Of a stretch of 64,000 nt of DNA, positions 1 through 7,811 are shown one piece after another. Source of the DNA: Mycolicibacterium aurum (lineage in GTDB: Bacteria > Actinomycetota > Actinomycetes > Mycobacteriales > Mycobacteriaceae); contig NZ_LR134356.1 of assembly GCF_900637195.1 (NCBI RefSeq), positions 682,001 through 746,000 of the forward strand. Direction: 5' to 3'. How positions within the stretch are numbered: the stretch's first letter is position 1; each line of letters opens with the position of its first letter. Below the pieces are notes generated by a model. That model did not search any database. It saw only the letters and a program-made list of their open reading frames with translations, and was not told where the DNA came from. The position numbers and the translations under genes were made by a program.

Positions 1-468
1 ACCGATCCGCTGACCGAGCTCACCAATCGCCGCGGGCTGGAGGTGTCGATGAAGCGGCTCAACGAGGCCGCACGCGGCGATGCGCAACTGTGCGCGGTGA
101 TGATCGACGTCGACGGCTTCAAGGAGGTCAACGACACGTTGGGGCACTCGGTCGGCGACGACGTCCTGATCCGCACGGCGAGGCGGATCCGCGAGAGCGT
201 GCGCGACGACGCGGTGGTGGTGCGGTGGGGCGGCGAGGAGTTCCTGGTGGTGGACCGGATCCCGGCCCCTCAGGCCGAAACGGTCGCCGAGCGGATCCGG
301 TCCGCGGTGTCCGCGCCCGCGAAGCCGGCCATCACGGTGAGTATCGGCGTGGCGACGTGCCGACCGTCGGAGTCAGCCCTTGGCGACGTGATCGTCGCCG
401 CCGACTCGGCCATGTACGAGGCCAAGGCCTGCGGCGGGGACCGCGTCATCGTCACCAGCGCTGCCTGA
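1..468 (+). CDS. GGDEF-domain protein, C-terminal part (putative diguanylate cyclase), 5' end outside window
   Basis: The reading frame is open from base 1 and stops at 466-468. It begins with DPLTELTNRRGL, the conserved start of GGDEF domains, and carries the active-site loop as RWGGEEF near bases 223-243, so cyclic-di-GMP synthesis is plausible. The inhibitory RxxD site that normally precedes the loop reads R-D-D-A here, so product inhibition may be lost. Only the catalytic domain is visible; any sensory N-terminus lies upstream. Its last 96 bases overlap, tail to tail, the end of the hydrolase gene on the opposite strand. Confidence 0.88.
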   Translation, partial: TDPLTELTNRRGLEVSMKRLNEAARGDAQLCAVMIDVDGFKEVNDTLGHSVGDDVLIRTARRIRESVRDDAVVVRWGGEEFLVVDRIPAPQAETVAERIRSAVSAPAKPAITVSIGVATCRPSESALGDVIVAADSAMYEAKACGGDRVIVTSAA

Positions 469-1410
469 CCCGCCGGTGGTGAGGTGGTGCGCCAGGAATG
501 CCAGCACATCGTCGGCCTTGTCGAAACCGCCGAGATGGCTCTCGTCGGGCATCAGCAACAGGTCCACGTCGGACAGGTGGGCGGCGGCGGCCTGCGCGTC
601 GGCGAGCGAGATGATCGAGTCGGCGTCGCCGTGCCACCATTTGACCGGCACCGTGACGTCGGCCAGCCGGAATCCCCAGTCGACGCCGAACAGCCGGGCA
701 TCGTCGAGCAGAGCCTGGAAGCGGCCTGCCGCGGCGTGGACGATGTCGTCGATGAACATCGCCTCGATCTCCGGGTTGGCGAACACCCGCTTGTCGCCGT
801 CGGGCATTGCGGCAGCGAGCCCGGAGTACGCGAGGTGGGCGAGGGGGATGACCGGGGTCAGCAGGCCCGCGGTCACCGCCGCGAACGGCCGGCGCAGCGC
901 CGACGTCACCGCGGACAGCCTGCGGGCCAACACGATAGCGCCGCTGGCCGTGGCATCCGGCCCGACCGACGGGGTCACCCCGCCGAGGATCGCCACCGCG
1001 GCCACCCTGTCCCGCAGAGCGGGCATCCCGGCACAGGCCAGCGCGTACGGGCCGCCGCCGGAGAGCCCGACCACGCCGAGCCGCTCGGCTCCCAGCACGT
1101 CGGCGACGTGCGCCATGTCGGCGGCCCAGTCGCCGATCTGCTCGTAGCGGTGCGCATCGCTGAGGCCGGACCCGGCCCGCTCGACCAGGACCACCCGCAG
1201 ACCGAGCTTCTCGGCGGCGCGCCGACCGACGATCGGGAGCTGGCGACGACCGCCCGGAGTGCCGTGGAACCACAGCACGACGGGGCCGGTCGGGTCACCG
1301 AACTCGGCATAACCGAGACGGCGACCGGAGGGTAGGAAGACGGTTCCCTCGGCGCGGGGCGGTTCGCAGCGGGGGACACCCGGCGGGTACCGCCACGGAT
1401 TGCCGACCAT
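373..1410 (-). CDS. alpha/beta hydrolase
   Basis: A 345-residue alpha/beta-hydrolase fold protein. Visible are the oxyanion segment WFHGTPGGRR, the nucleophile elbow GLSGGG, an acidic residue in HGDADS and the catalytic histidine in DESHLGG, so the triad looks complete. The substrate cannot be read from sequence. I take the ATG at 1410 (MVGNPWRYPPG); an in-frame extension to 1488 is possible but lacks hydrolase-like sequence. The last 30 or so residues, after FLAHHLTTGG, are encoded antisense to the neighbouring GGDEF gene and look like a read-through tail instead of part of the fold. Confidence 0.8.
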   Translation of the reverse strand: MVGNPWRYPPGVPRCEPPRAEGTVFLPSGRRLGYAEFGDPTGPVVLWFHGTPGGRRQLPIVGRRAAEKLGLRVVLVERAGSGLSDAHRYEQIGDWAADMAHVADVLGAERLGVVGLSGGGPYALACAGMPALRDRVAAVAILGGVTPSVGPDATASGAIVLARRLSAVTSALRRPFAAVTAGLLTPVIPLAHLAYSGLAAAMPDGDKRVFANPEIEAMFIDDIVHAAAGRFQALLDDARLFGVDWGFRLADVTVPVKWWHGDADSIISLADAQAAAAHLSDVDLLLMPDESHLGGFDKADDVLAFLAHHLTTGGSGSAGDDDAVPAAGLGLVHGRVGGDDHVAKG

Positions 1411-1454
1411 GGCGCAATGGTAGCGCCAGGGTTTACACACTCGAGGGGGTGTGT

Positions 1455-2535
1455 CTAGTGGACGGTGAAGAAGTCGACGAGCCCGCACGGCGCTCGGCCG
1501 TCGAGCATCAGCTCCAGGATGGCCCGGGAGTCCTTGGCTGATTCCGCGCTGCGGGGGAACATCGCGGCTTCGTATCCGGCGACCGCGGAGTCGGCATCGC
1601 CGGGGTGCGCGGCGAGCGCGGCCCCCAGTTCGGCGGCGTCGAACATCGCCAGGTTCGCGCCTTCACCACCGGGGGCCGTCAGGTGTGCCGCATCGCCGAG
1701 CAGCGTGACCCCGGGTGTGGGTGGCCAGCGATGACCGTCGGGCAGCGCGAAGATGGGACGCGGAGTGGGCGGTACGTCATGGTCGGTGATCAACGACGTG
1801 AGTTCCGGTGCCGACGGCGGCGAAGTCGATGTCGGCGATCCACTCCGCGGGGCGGTTCAACGCGACATACGTGTGCAGGACGTTGCCGGCCTCGCGATGG
1901 GCGATGATCCCCTGCCCCGGGGACAGGGCGTACATGGCTCCGCGTCCCACCGCCGCGGCGGCTGCTGGATGTCGCGCGTCGGCGTCATGCAGATACGTCT
2001 CGACGAAGGTGGTCCCGGCATAGGTGGGCGCCGCATCAGAAAGCAGGGTTCTGACCTTCGACCAAGCGCCGTCGGCGCCGACGAGAAAGCTTGTCGTTAC
2101 CCGGGATCCGTCGGCGAAACACAGTTCGTGGCGGCCGTCGCCCAGGGCGCGCACCTGTGTGACCTTGTGTCCCCACCGCACGGTGCCGGCGGGTAGCGCG
2201 GCGAGCAGAATCCGCCGGAGATCGCCGCGCAGTACCTCCGGACGGGTGCCGGTGCCGTCGTCGGGCTGGTCGTGCAGCACGGTCGCGTGGCGGTCCAGGA
2301 CCCGCGCCGCCTCGGCTCCCCGGTGGATGATCGCGTGGAACTCGCCGGTGAGTCCGGCCATGTGGAGGGCGTACTGGCCGGTCTGCGGGTGGATGTCGAG
2401 TTGCCCGCCCTGAGTGCGGCTCGCCTCCGACGGGTCGGCTTCGTACACGGTGGCGTGGATGCCGTGCAGGTGCAGGACACGGGCGAGAGTGAGCCCGCCG
2501 AGGCCGGCACCGACGATCGTGACGTCAGTCGTCAT
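1455..2535 (-). pseudogene. FAD-dependent monooxygenase (TetX/PHBH type), disrupted by internal deletion and frameshift
   Basis: The 5' part (2535 down to about 1777) encodes an N-terminal FAD-binding domain ([17 protein letters not shown] near residue 5) and a substrate domain, then shifts frame and stops shortly after IADIDFA. The 3' part (1793 down to 1455), in another frame, resumes with PELTSLITDHDVPP and contains the second FAD motif GVTLLGDAAHLTAPGGEGAN. Intact relatives have a short linker between these pieces, so a small deletion not divisible by three probably broke the gene. A sequencing error would not restore the missing linker. Start at 2535 (MTTDVTIVG) follows a GGGAG ribosome site. 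It is divergent from a TetR gene that likely controlled it. Confidence 0.75.
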
Positions 2536-2554
2536 CGCTGCTCCCATGTGTCAG

Positions 2555-2573
2555 TCTGGAACGGCGTTCCAGA
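2555..2573. promoter_or_regulatory. operator 1 for the TetR regulator (perfect inverted repeat)
   Basis: TCTGGAAC-GGC-GTTCCAGA is a perfect 8-bp inverted repeat with a 3-bp spacer, between the divergent monooxygenase and TetR genes. A near copy lies 32 bp away centre to centre, about three helical turns. This is the arrangement expected of a local TetR-type repressor acting on both promoters; binding is inferred. Confidence 0.7.
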
Positions 2574-2588
2574 TCGTCGGACCCAGAT

Positions 2589-2603
2589 TGGAACAACGTT
2601 CCA
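2589..2603. promoter_or_regulatory. operator 2 for the TetR regulator
   Basis: TGGAAC-AAC-GTTCCA repeats the core of the operator at 2555-2573 and lies 19 bp before the TetR start codon. Both sites share the core TGGAACnnCGTTCCA, so they are probably bound by the same dimeric regulator. Confidence 0.68.
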
Positions 2604-2621
2604 GATATGTCAAGATGAGGC

Positions 2622-3314
2622 ATGGCTGCGCGGATCCCCGCATCGGAACGCCGGAGCGATGCGCTGTCCAAGGAGCGGATCGTCGCCGCCGCCATCGAGA
2701 TCCTGGACGCCGACGGGGAGAAGGCGCTGACGTTCCGCGCGCTGACCGCCCGACTCGCCACCGGGGCAGGAGCGATCTACTGGCACGTCGCGGACAAAGA
2801 CGCACTACTGGCCGCGACAACCGACCACGTCATCGCCGGAGCGCTGGTCGACGGTCTGTCCGGCGCAGAGCCGGGAGACGCGATCCGTGCCATCGCCCTC
2901 GGACTCTTCGACGCCATCGATGCGCATCCGTGGGTGGGCGCCCACCTGGCCCGGCAGCCGTGGCAGCTGGCGATGGTGCAGATCTTCGAGGGCGTGGGCC
3001 GGGCGCTGCACGGCCTCGGCGTCCCCGACGAGGCGCTGTTCGACGCCGGTTCCGCGCTGGTGAACTACATCCTCGGCGTCGCCGGCCAGAATGCCGCCAA
3101 CGCTCGCCTGATGCCGCCCGGCACCGATCGCGACGCCGTGCTCGGTGACATCACCCGACGATGGCTCTCCTACGACGCCGACCGGTATCCGTTCGTGCAC
3201 CGGGTGGCTCCGCAGCTACGCGAGCACGACGACCGTGACCAGTTCCTGGCCGGCATCGAGATCTTCCTGGCCGGCGTCGCCGCGACTCAGTCCGGGAAGT
3301 CCAGCGGCACCTGA
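2622..3314 (+). CDS. TetR/AcrR family transcriptional regulator
   Basis: A 230-residue repressor-like protein. The N-terminal HTH runs from about residue 19 to 65 (ERIVAAAIEILDADG ... FRALTARLATGAGAIYWHVADKDAL), with the recognition helix around GAGAIYWHV, as in the TetR-class C-terminal-domain subfamily. It starts at an ATG after GAGG and is divergent from the broken monooxygenase, with twin operators in the 86-bp gap. The natural reading is that it represses the monooxygenase and itself in response to a small aromatic or xenobiotic ligand; the ligand is unknown. The 3' end overlaps the next, convergent gene by 28 bp. Confidence 0.85.
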   Translation: MAARIPASERRSDALSKERIVAAAIEILDADGEKALTFRALTARLATGAGAIYWHVADKDALLAATTDHVIAGALVDGLSGAEPGDAIRAIALGLFDAIDAHPWVGAHLARQPWQLAMVQIFEGVGRALHGLGVPDEALFDAGSALVNYILGVAGQNAANARLMPPGTDRDAVLGDITRRWLSYDADRYPFVHRVAPQLREHDDRDQFLAGIEIFLAGVAATQSGKSSGT

Positions 3315-3847
3315 AGCGTCGTGATGGTGGCCGCCAGGCCGTCGTATTGCGCTGCGAGCAGACAGAATTCGATCAGCTGAGGTTTGGTGAAGTGACCGGC
3401 CAGCATCTGCCAGGTCTCCGGTGAGACGCCGCGGGTGACGACGAACTCATCGGTCGCGGTGATCAGCGTCCGCTCCCGGTCGCTGAGTCCCTCGGCGTCG
3501 GGCCCGGCGAAGATCCTGGCCTGGGTCTCGGCGTCGAGCCCGCGGCTGCGGGCGAGCCTGCGGTGCTGTTGCAGCTCGTATTCGCAGCCGCGCAGGTGCC
3601 CGACCCGCAGGATCACCGTCTCGGCGTCGCGTCGCGACAGCTTGCCGGCGTAGAGGAGGTAACCCGACAGGGGCAGCCAGGCCAGGAACAGCACCCGGTG
3701 CCGGCCGAGGACGTTCATCAGGCTGAAGCGCGGCCTGCGGATGCCCCGTGCGCCGGCCTTCGCGATCGCCCAGTTGAGCGGGCCCAGCTCCTTGAATCCA
3801 CCGGGGGGAATGCGGACGGGTGCGGTCGGTTCCTCGCGCGAGCTCAT
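3287..3847 (-). CDS. carboxymuconolactone decarboxylase family protein
   Basis: A 186-residue protein of the CMD/AhpD-like helical family. The segment SRRDAETVILRVGHLRGCEYELQQHRRLA has the conserved Glu, Cys and His arrangement of the family, although only one Cys is seen where AhpD-type peroxidases have CxxC. Start at 3847 (MSSREEPTAPVR) overlaps the ramB stop codon by the tetranucleotide ATGA, so it is probably co-translated with ramB. Its role, whether decarboxylase, peroxidase or other, cannot be fixed. Confidence 0.78.
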   Translation of the reverse strand: MSSREEPTAPVRIPPGGFKELGPLNWAIAKAGARGIRRPRFSLMNVLGRHRVLFLAWLPLSGYLLYAGKLSRRDAETVILRVGHLRGCEYELQQHRRLARSRGLDAETQARIFAGPDAEGLSDRERTLITATDEFVVTRGVSPETWQMLAGHFTKPQLIEFCLLAAQYDGLAATITTLQVPLDFPD

Positions 3848-5271
3848 GACTGCCTCACCAGATAGGGCGACACGGTTGACCGGTGTTCGTCGATGTCGAG
3901 GGCGCGACCGAGCGCGGGGAATGCGCGCTGCGGGCAGTTGTCCCGCTCGCACACCCGGCACCCGGCGCCGATCGGGGTTGCCCGGACATTGGGGTCACCG
4001 ATCACCAAGCCTTCCGAATAGACCAGCCGCTGCGCGTGCCGCAGCTCGCAGCCGAGGCCGATCGCGAATGTCTTATCCGGCTGACCATAGCGCGACGCGC
4101 GTCGCTCCACCGTCCTCGCCACCCACATGTAGGCCCGGCCGTCGGGCATCTCGGCAATCTGCACGAGGATCTTGCCGGGGTTGGCGAACGTCTCGTACAC
4201 GTTCCACAGCGGGCAGGTACCGCCGCTGGACGAGAAGTGGAAACCGGTGGCGGACTGGCGTTTCGACATGTTGCCGGCGCGGTCGACGCGGACGAACGAG
4301 AACGGGACGCCGCGCATGGACGGCCGCTGGAGCGTCGAGAGCCGATGACAGATGGTCTCGTAGCTGGTCGCGTAGTACGCCGAGAGGCGCTCCACGTCGT
4401 AGCGGAACTTCTCCGCGACCTCGTGAAACTGCCCATACGGCAGCACCGTTGCGGCGGCGAAGTAGTTCGCCAGCCCCATCCGGGCGAGTTTCTGGGAGTC
4501 GGCGCTGGTGAACTTGCCCTCCTCCACCAGCCTGTCGATCAGGTCGCCGCACTCCAGGTAGGCCAGCTCCGACGCCATCCGGAACACCGTCTGGCCCGAC
4601 GAGAGGTGGGCGCCGATCTCGAGCCGCTTGGTCGTGGGGTCGTAGCGGTGCAGTACACCTTCACCGAGATCGATGCGGCGAATGATGGTCACGCCGTGGA
4701 CGAATCGCAACCGGTCGGCCAGATCTGCCGCGATCTCGCCGCGATGGACCCGCATGTTCGCCGTGAGTTCCTCGGCCGCGGTGTCGAGGTCGTGCAAGTA
4801 GTTCTGCCGCTGATAGAAGTAGTCGCGCACCTCTTCGTGCGGCATCGTGATGGACCCGGTTCCGCTGCCGCTCCCCACGTTGAACCGGTCTTCGGTGGCG
4901 GCGGCCAGTTGTGTCGTCGTCAGCTGGTAGCGGCGGTGCAGGTTGACCATCGCACGCGCCAGCGACGGGTGGGAGCCGACCATGTCGGCCACCTCGGTCG
5001 GGTCGACGTCGACGTCGAGGTCGCGGTCCATGATCACCTCGCGCAACTCGGCGATCAGCCGGGTGTCGTCCTGGGAGGCGAAGAACGTCGCGTCCACCCC
5101 GAACACCTCGGTGATGCGCAGCAGCACGGCCACGGTCAGCGGCCGCACGTCGTGCTCGATCTGGTTGAGGTAACTCGGGGAGATCTCCAGGATCTGTGCG
5201 AGTGCGGCCTGGCTGTAGCCCCGCTCACTCCGGAGCTGCCGGACGCGGGCACCGACGAAGGTTTTGGCCAC
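3844..5271 (-). CDS. ramB: RamB-type regulator of acetate/glyoxylate metabolism
   Basis: A 475-residue XRE-type regulator. An N-terminal helix-turn-helix (about residues 8-62, YSQAALAQILEISPSYLNQIE) is followed by a long short-chain-fatty-acyl-regulator domain and a Cys-rich C-terminus (CRVCERDNCPQR). In M. tuberculosis and Corynebacterium, RamB represses isocitrate lyase genes and its own gene. The order ramB, divergent thioesterase-like gene, aceA, fadB2 is the same as Rv0465c-Rv0468. It starts with GTG at 5271. RamB-like boxes before aceA are listed separately. Confidence 0.92.
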   Translation of the reverse strand: MAKTFVGARVRQLRSERGYSQAALAQILEISPSYLNQIEHDVRPLTVAVLLRITEVFGVDATFFASQDDTRLIAELREVIMDRDLDVDVDPTEVADMVGSHPSLARAMVNLHRRYQLTTTQLAAATEDRFNVGSGSGTGSITMPHEEVRDYFYQRQNYLHDLDTAAEELTANMRVHRGEIAADLADRLRFVHGVTIIRRIDLGEGVLHRYDPTTKRLEIGAHLSSGQTVFRMASELAYLECGDLIDRLVEEGKFTSADSQKLARMGLANYFAAATVLPYGQFHEVAEKFRYDVERLSAYYATSYETICHRLSTLQRPSMRGVPFSFVRVDRAGNMSKRQSATGFHFSSSGGTCPLWNVYETFANPGKILVQIAEMPDGRAYMWVARTVERRASRYGQPDKTFAIGLGCELRHAQRLVYSEGLVIGDPNVRATPIGAGCRVCERDNCPQRAFPALGRALDIDEHRSTVSPYLVRQS

Positions 5272-5342
5272 GACGGATGAGCCTAGCGAGCACTAGCAAC
5301 GCTGTGAAGTGGAAATTCGCATCCTTGGCAAGGGGGTGCGGT

Positions 5343-6191
5343 ATGGCAGTATCGGATTTCGTGAGTACCCCCGGGGGGCCAGCCGAGAAGACGGGCGCGG
5401 GCCTCGCCAAGACCATGATGCCCGTGCCGGATCCCCACCCCGATGTGTTCGACACGGAGTGGCCGCTGCGCGTCGCCGACGTCGACCGCGCAGGCCGGCT
5501 CAAGTTCGACGCCGCCACCCGCCACATCCAGGACGTCGGGTCCGATCAGCTGCGCGAGATGGGCTACGAGGAGACCCACCCGTTGTGGATCGTGCGTCGC
5601 ACGATGGTCGACCTGATCAGGCCCATCGAGTTCAAGGACCACCTGCGGATGCGGCGCTGGTGCTCGGGGACGTCGAACCGGTGGTGCGACATGCGGGTCC
5701 GCATCGACGGACGCAAAGGCGGCCTCGTCGAATCGGAGGCGTTCTGGATCAACATCAACCGGGAGACCCAGGGCCCCGCGCGCATCTCGGACGACTTCAT
5801 CGAGGGTCTGCGGCGCACCACGAGTGAGAACCGGCTGCGGTGGAAGGCCTATCTGACGCCGGGCAGTCGGGAAGACGCCGCCGACGTCCGTGCCTACCCC
5901 GTCCGCGTCAGCGACATCGACATCTTCGACCACATGAACAACTCGGTGTACTGGAGCGTCGTCGAGGAGTACCTCGCCACGATGCCGGAGCTGATGAAAG
6001 CGCCGCTGCGGGTGACCATCGAGCACGACCTCCCGGTGGCCCTCGGCGACAAGTTGGAGATTCTGCGGCACGTCTATCCGGCGGGTTCGACCGATAAGTT
6101 CGGTCCGGATCTGGTCGATCGGCCTGTTACGACGCTCACATATGCCGTCGGCGACGAGACGAAAGCCGTCGCGGCGATCTTCGCGCTCTAG
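5343..6191 (+). CDS. acyl-ACP thioesterase-like protein (Rv0466 type)
   Basis: About 282 residues forming two tandem hot-dog domains. The first begins FDTEWPLRVADVDRAGRLKFDA and the second FPVRVSDIDIFDHMNNSVYW-like (YPVRVSDIDIFDHMNN), where the D..D..H.NN pattern is typical of acyl-ACP/acyl-CoA thioesterases. It probably releases acyl chains from ACP or CoA. The ATG at 5343 has a good AAGGGGG site 5 bases upstream; a GTG at 5361 is an alternative. It is divergent from ramB and upstream of aceA, consistent with a role in fatty acid use under RamB control. Confidence 0.82.
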   Translation: MAVSDFVSTPGGPAEKTGAGLAKTMMPVPDPHPDVFDTEWPLRVADVDRAGRLKFDAATRHIQDVGSDQLREMGYEETHPLWIVRRTMVDLIRPIEFKDHLRMRRWCSGTSNRWCDMRVRIDGRKGGLVESEAFWININRETQGPARISDDFIEGLRRTTSENRLRWKAYLTPGSREDAADVRAYPVRVSDIDIFDHMNNSVYWSVVEEYLATMPELMKAPLRVTIEHDLPVALGDKLEILRHVYPAGSTDKFGPDLVDRPVTTLTYAVGDETKAVAAIFAL

Positions 6192-6206
6192 GAAGCTTTG
6201 GTTAAA

Positions 6207-6222
6207 CAGTACGAGCGTACTG
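6207..6222. promoter_or_regulatory. perfect palindrome downstream of the thioesterase gene, upstream of aceA
   Basis: CAGTACG-AG-CGTACTG is a perfect 7-bp inverted repeat lying 15 bp after the thioesterase stop codon and 233 bp before the aceA start. The 2-base centre makes it a poor RNA hairpin, so a dimeric DNA-binding protein site is more likely. It does not match the RamB motif, and I cannot name the binding protein. Confidence 0.5.
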
Positions 6223-6280
6223 ACCTGCGACTATTCGGTTACTGGCTAGTAGCTACTGAAACGGTTCAGTGCAGCCCTAA

Positions 6281-6298
6281 TTTGCAAACTTTGCAAAC
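6281..6298. promoter_or_regulatory. tandem RamB-type boxes upstream of aceA
   Basis: TTTGCAAAC occurs twice back to back (6281-6289 and 6290-6298). RamB in Corynebacterium recognises an AACTTTGCAAA-like sequence, and the second copy read with its left flank gives AAACTTTGCAAAC, a close match. The position about 160 bp upstream of the aceA start fits control of isocitrate lyase by the adjacent ramB product. Confidence 0.72.
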
Positions 6299-6389
6299 TG
6301 GGGGCAACCGTTGGCGAAAGTTGGCAAGTGAAACGGGTGGACCTGCGGTTATGAGCTGGTGCATGCTCGTATTAGCACACCAGTGAAGA

Positions 6390-6433
6390 CGCTGGAGCGT
6401 TAACAAATGCGGAGACCGCACAGGTCTCCAGCG
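6390..6433 (+). promoter_or_regulatory. aceA 5' leader with two mutually exclusive hairpins
   Basis: CGCTGGAG at 6390-6397 can pair with CTCCAGCG at 6426-6433, while GGAGACC at 6411-6417 pairs perfectly with GGTCTCC at 6423-6429 around a GCACA loop. The two stems share bases 6426-6429, so only one can form at a time. The AAGGAG ribosome site of aceA begins about 9 bases later. This could be a leader RNA switch or simply a stable 5' UTR; nothing identifies a ligand. Confidence 0.4.
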
Positions 6434-6454
6434 ACTCTCGAGAAGGAGCAGTCA

Positions 6455-7741
6455 ATGTCGACCGTTGGCACGCCGAAGTCCCCCGAGCAGATCCAGCACG
6501 ACTGGGACCACAACCCGCGCTGGAAGGGCATCACCCGCACCTACACCCCGAAGGACGTCGTCGCCCTGCAGGGACACGTGGTCGAGGAGAGCACGCTGGC
6601 CCGCCGCGGCGCCGAGGTGCTGTGGGAGCAGCTCCACGACATGGACTACGTCAACTCGCTCGGTGCGCTGACCGGTAACCAGGCCGTGCAGCAGGTTCGT
6701 GCCGGCCTCAAGGCCATCTACCTGTCCGGGTGGCAGGTCGCCGGTGACGCGAACCTGTCCGGTCACACCTACCCCGACCAGAGCCTCTACCCGGCCAACT
6801 CGGTGCCGCAGGTCATCCGCCGGATCAACAACGCGCTGCTGCGTGCCGACCAGATCGCCAAGGTCGAGGGAGACCGCTCGGTCGAGAACTGGCTCGCCCC
6901 GATCGTCGCCGACGGTGAAGCCGGCTTCGGTGGCGCGCTCAACGTCTACGAACTGCAGAAGGCGATGATCGCCGCCGGTGTCGCCGGTTCGCACTGGGAG
7001 GACCAGCTGGCGTCGGAGAAGAAGTGCGGCCACCTCGGTGGCAAGGTGCTGATCCCCACGCAGCAGCACATCCGCACGCTGACCTCGGCCCGTCTCGCGG
7101 CCGACGTCGCCGACGTCCCGACGGTCGTCATCGCCCGTACCGATGCCGAGGCAGCCACGCTGATCACCTCCGACGTCGACGAGCGCGATCAGCCGTTCAT
7201 CACCGGCGAGCGCACCAAGGAAGGCTTCTACCGGGTCAAGAACGGCCTCGAGCCGTGCATCGCCCGCGCCAAGTCCTACGCGCCGTACTCCGACCTCATC
7301 TGGATGGAGACCGGCACCCCGGACCTGGAGCTGGCCAAGAAGTTCGCCGAAGGCGTCAAGGCGGAGTTCCCGGACCAGATGCTGGCCTACAACTGCTCGC
7401 CGTCGTTCAACTGGAAGCAGCACCTGGACGACGCGACCATCGCCAAGTTCCAGAACGAGCTCGGCGCGATGGGCTTCAAGTTCCAGTTCATCACCCTGGC
7501 CGGCTTCCACGCCCTCAACTACTCGATGTTCGATCTGGCCCACGGCTACGCCCGCAACCAGATGAGCGCCTACGTCGAGCTGCAGGAGCGCGAGTTCGCC
7601 GCCGAGGAGCGGGGCTACACCGCGACGAAGCACCAGCGCGAGGTCGGCGCCGGCTACTTCGACAAGATCGCCACCACCGTGGATCCCACCTCGTCGACCA
7701 CCGCGCTCGCGGGCTCGACCGAAGAGGGCCAGTTCCACTAA
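6455..7741 (+). CDS. aceA: isocitrate lyase
   Basis: Cleaves isocitrate to glyoxylate and succinate in the glyoxylate shunt and, in mycobacteria, also acts on methylisocitrate. It has 428 residues, the length of mycobacterial Icl1. The catalytic signature KKCGH is at residues 189-193 with the nucleophile Cys191. The ATG at 6455 follows AAGGAG. A long 263-bp leader with RamB-type boxes precedes it, and fadB2 follows after a hairpin, fitting coordinated use of fatty acids and acetate. Confidence 0.96.
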   Translation: MSTVGTPKSPEQIQHDWDHNPRWKGITRTYTPKDVVALQGHVVEESTLARRGAEVLWEQLHDMDYVNSLGALTGNQAVQQVRAGLKAIYLSGWQVAGDANLSGHTYPDQSLYPANSVPQVIRRINNALLRADQIAKVEGDRSVENWLAPIVADGEAGFGGALNVYELQKAMIAAGVAGSHWEDQLASEKKCGHLGGKVLIPTQQHIRTLTSARLAADVADVPTVVIARTDAEAATLITSDVDERDQPFITGERTKEGFYRVKNGLEPCIARAKSYAPYSDLIWMETGTPDLELAKKFAEGVKAEFPDQMLAYNCSPSFNWKQHLDDATIAKFQNELGAMGFKFQFITLAGFHALNYSMFDLAHGYARNQMSAYVELQEREFAAEERGYTATKHQREVGAGYFDKIATTVDPTSSTTALAGSTEEGQFH

Positions 7742-7766
7742 GCCGTAGTTACTAGTTCAGCCATTG

Positions 7767-7791
7767 GGCCCCGTCCTTATTGGGCGGGGCC
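7767..7791 (+). terminator. hairpin after aceA
   Basis: GGCCCCGTCC-TTATT-GGGCGGGGCC folds into a 10-bp stem (one G-U pair) with a 5-base loop, 26 bases after the aceA stop. There is no U-tract, as is common for mycobacterial terminators. It would end or attenuate aceA transcription before fadB2. Confidence 0.55.
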
Positions 7792-7811
7792 TGATGCTGT
7801 AAGGAGTACGT

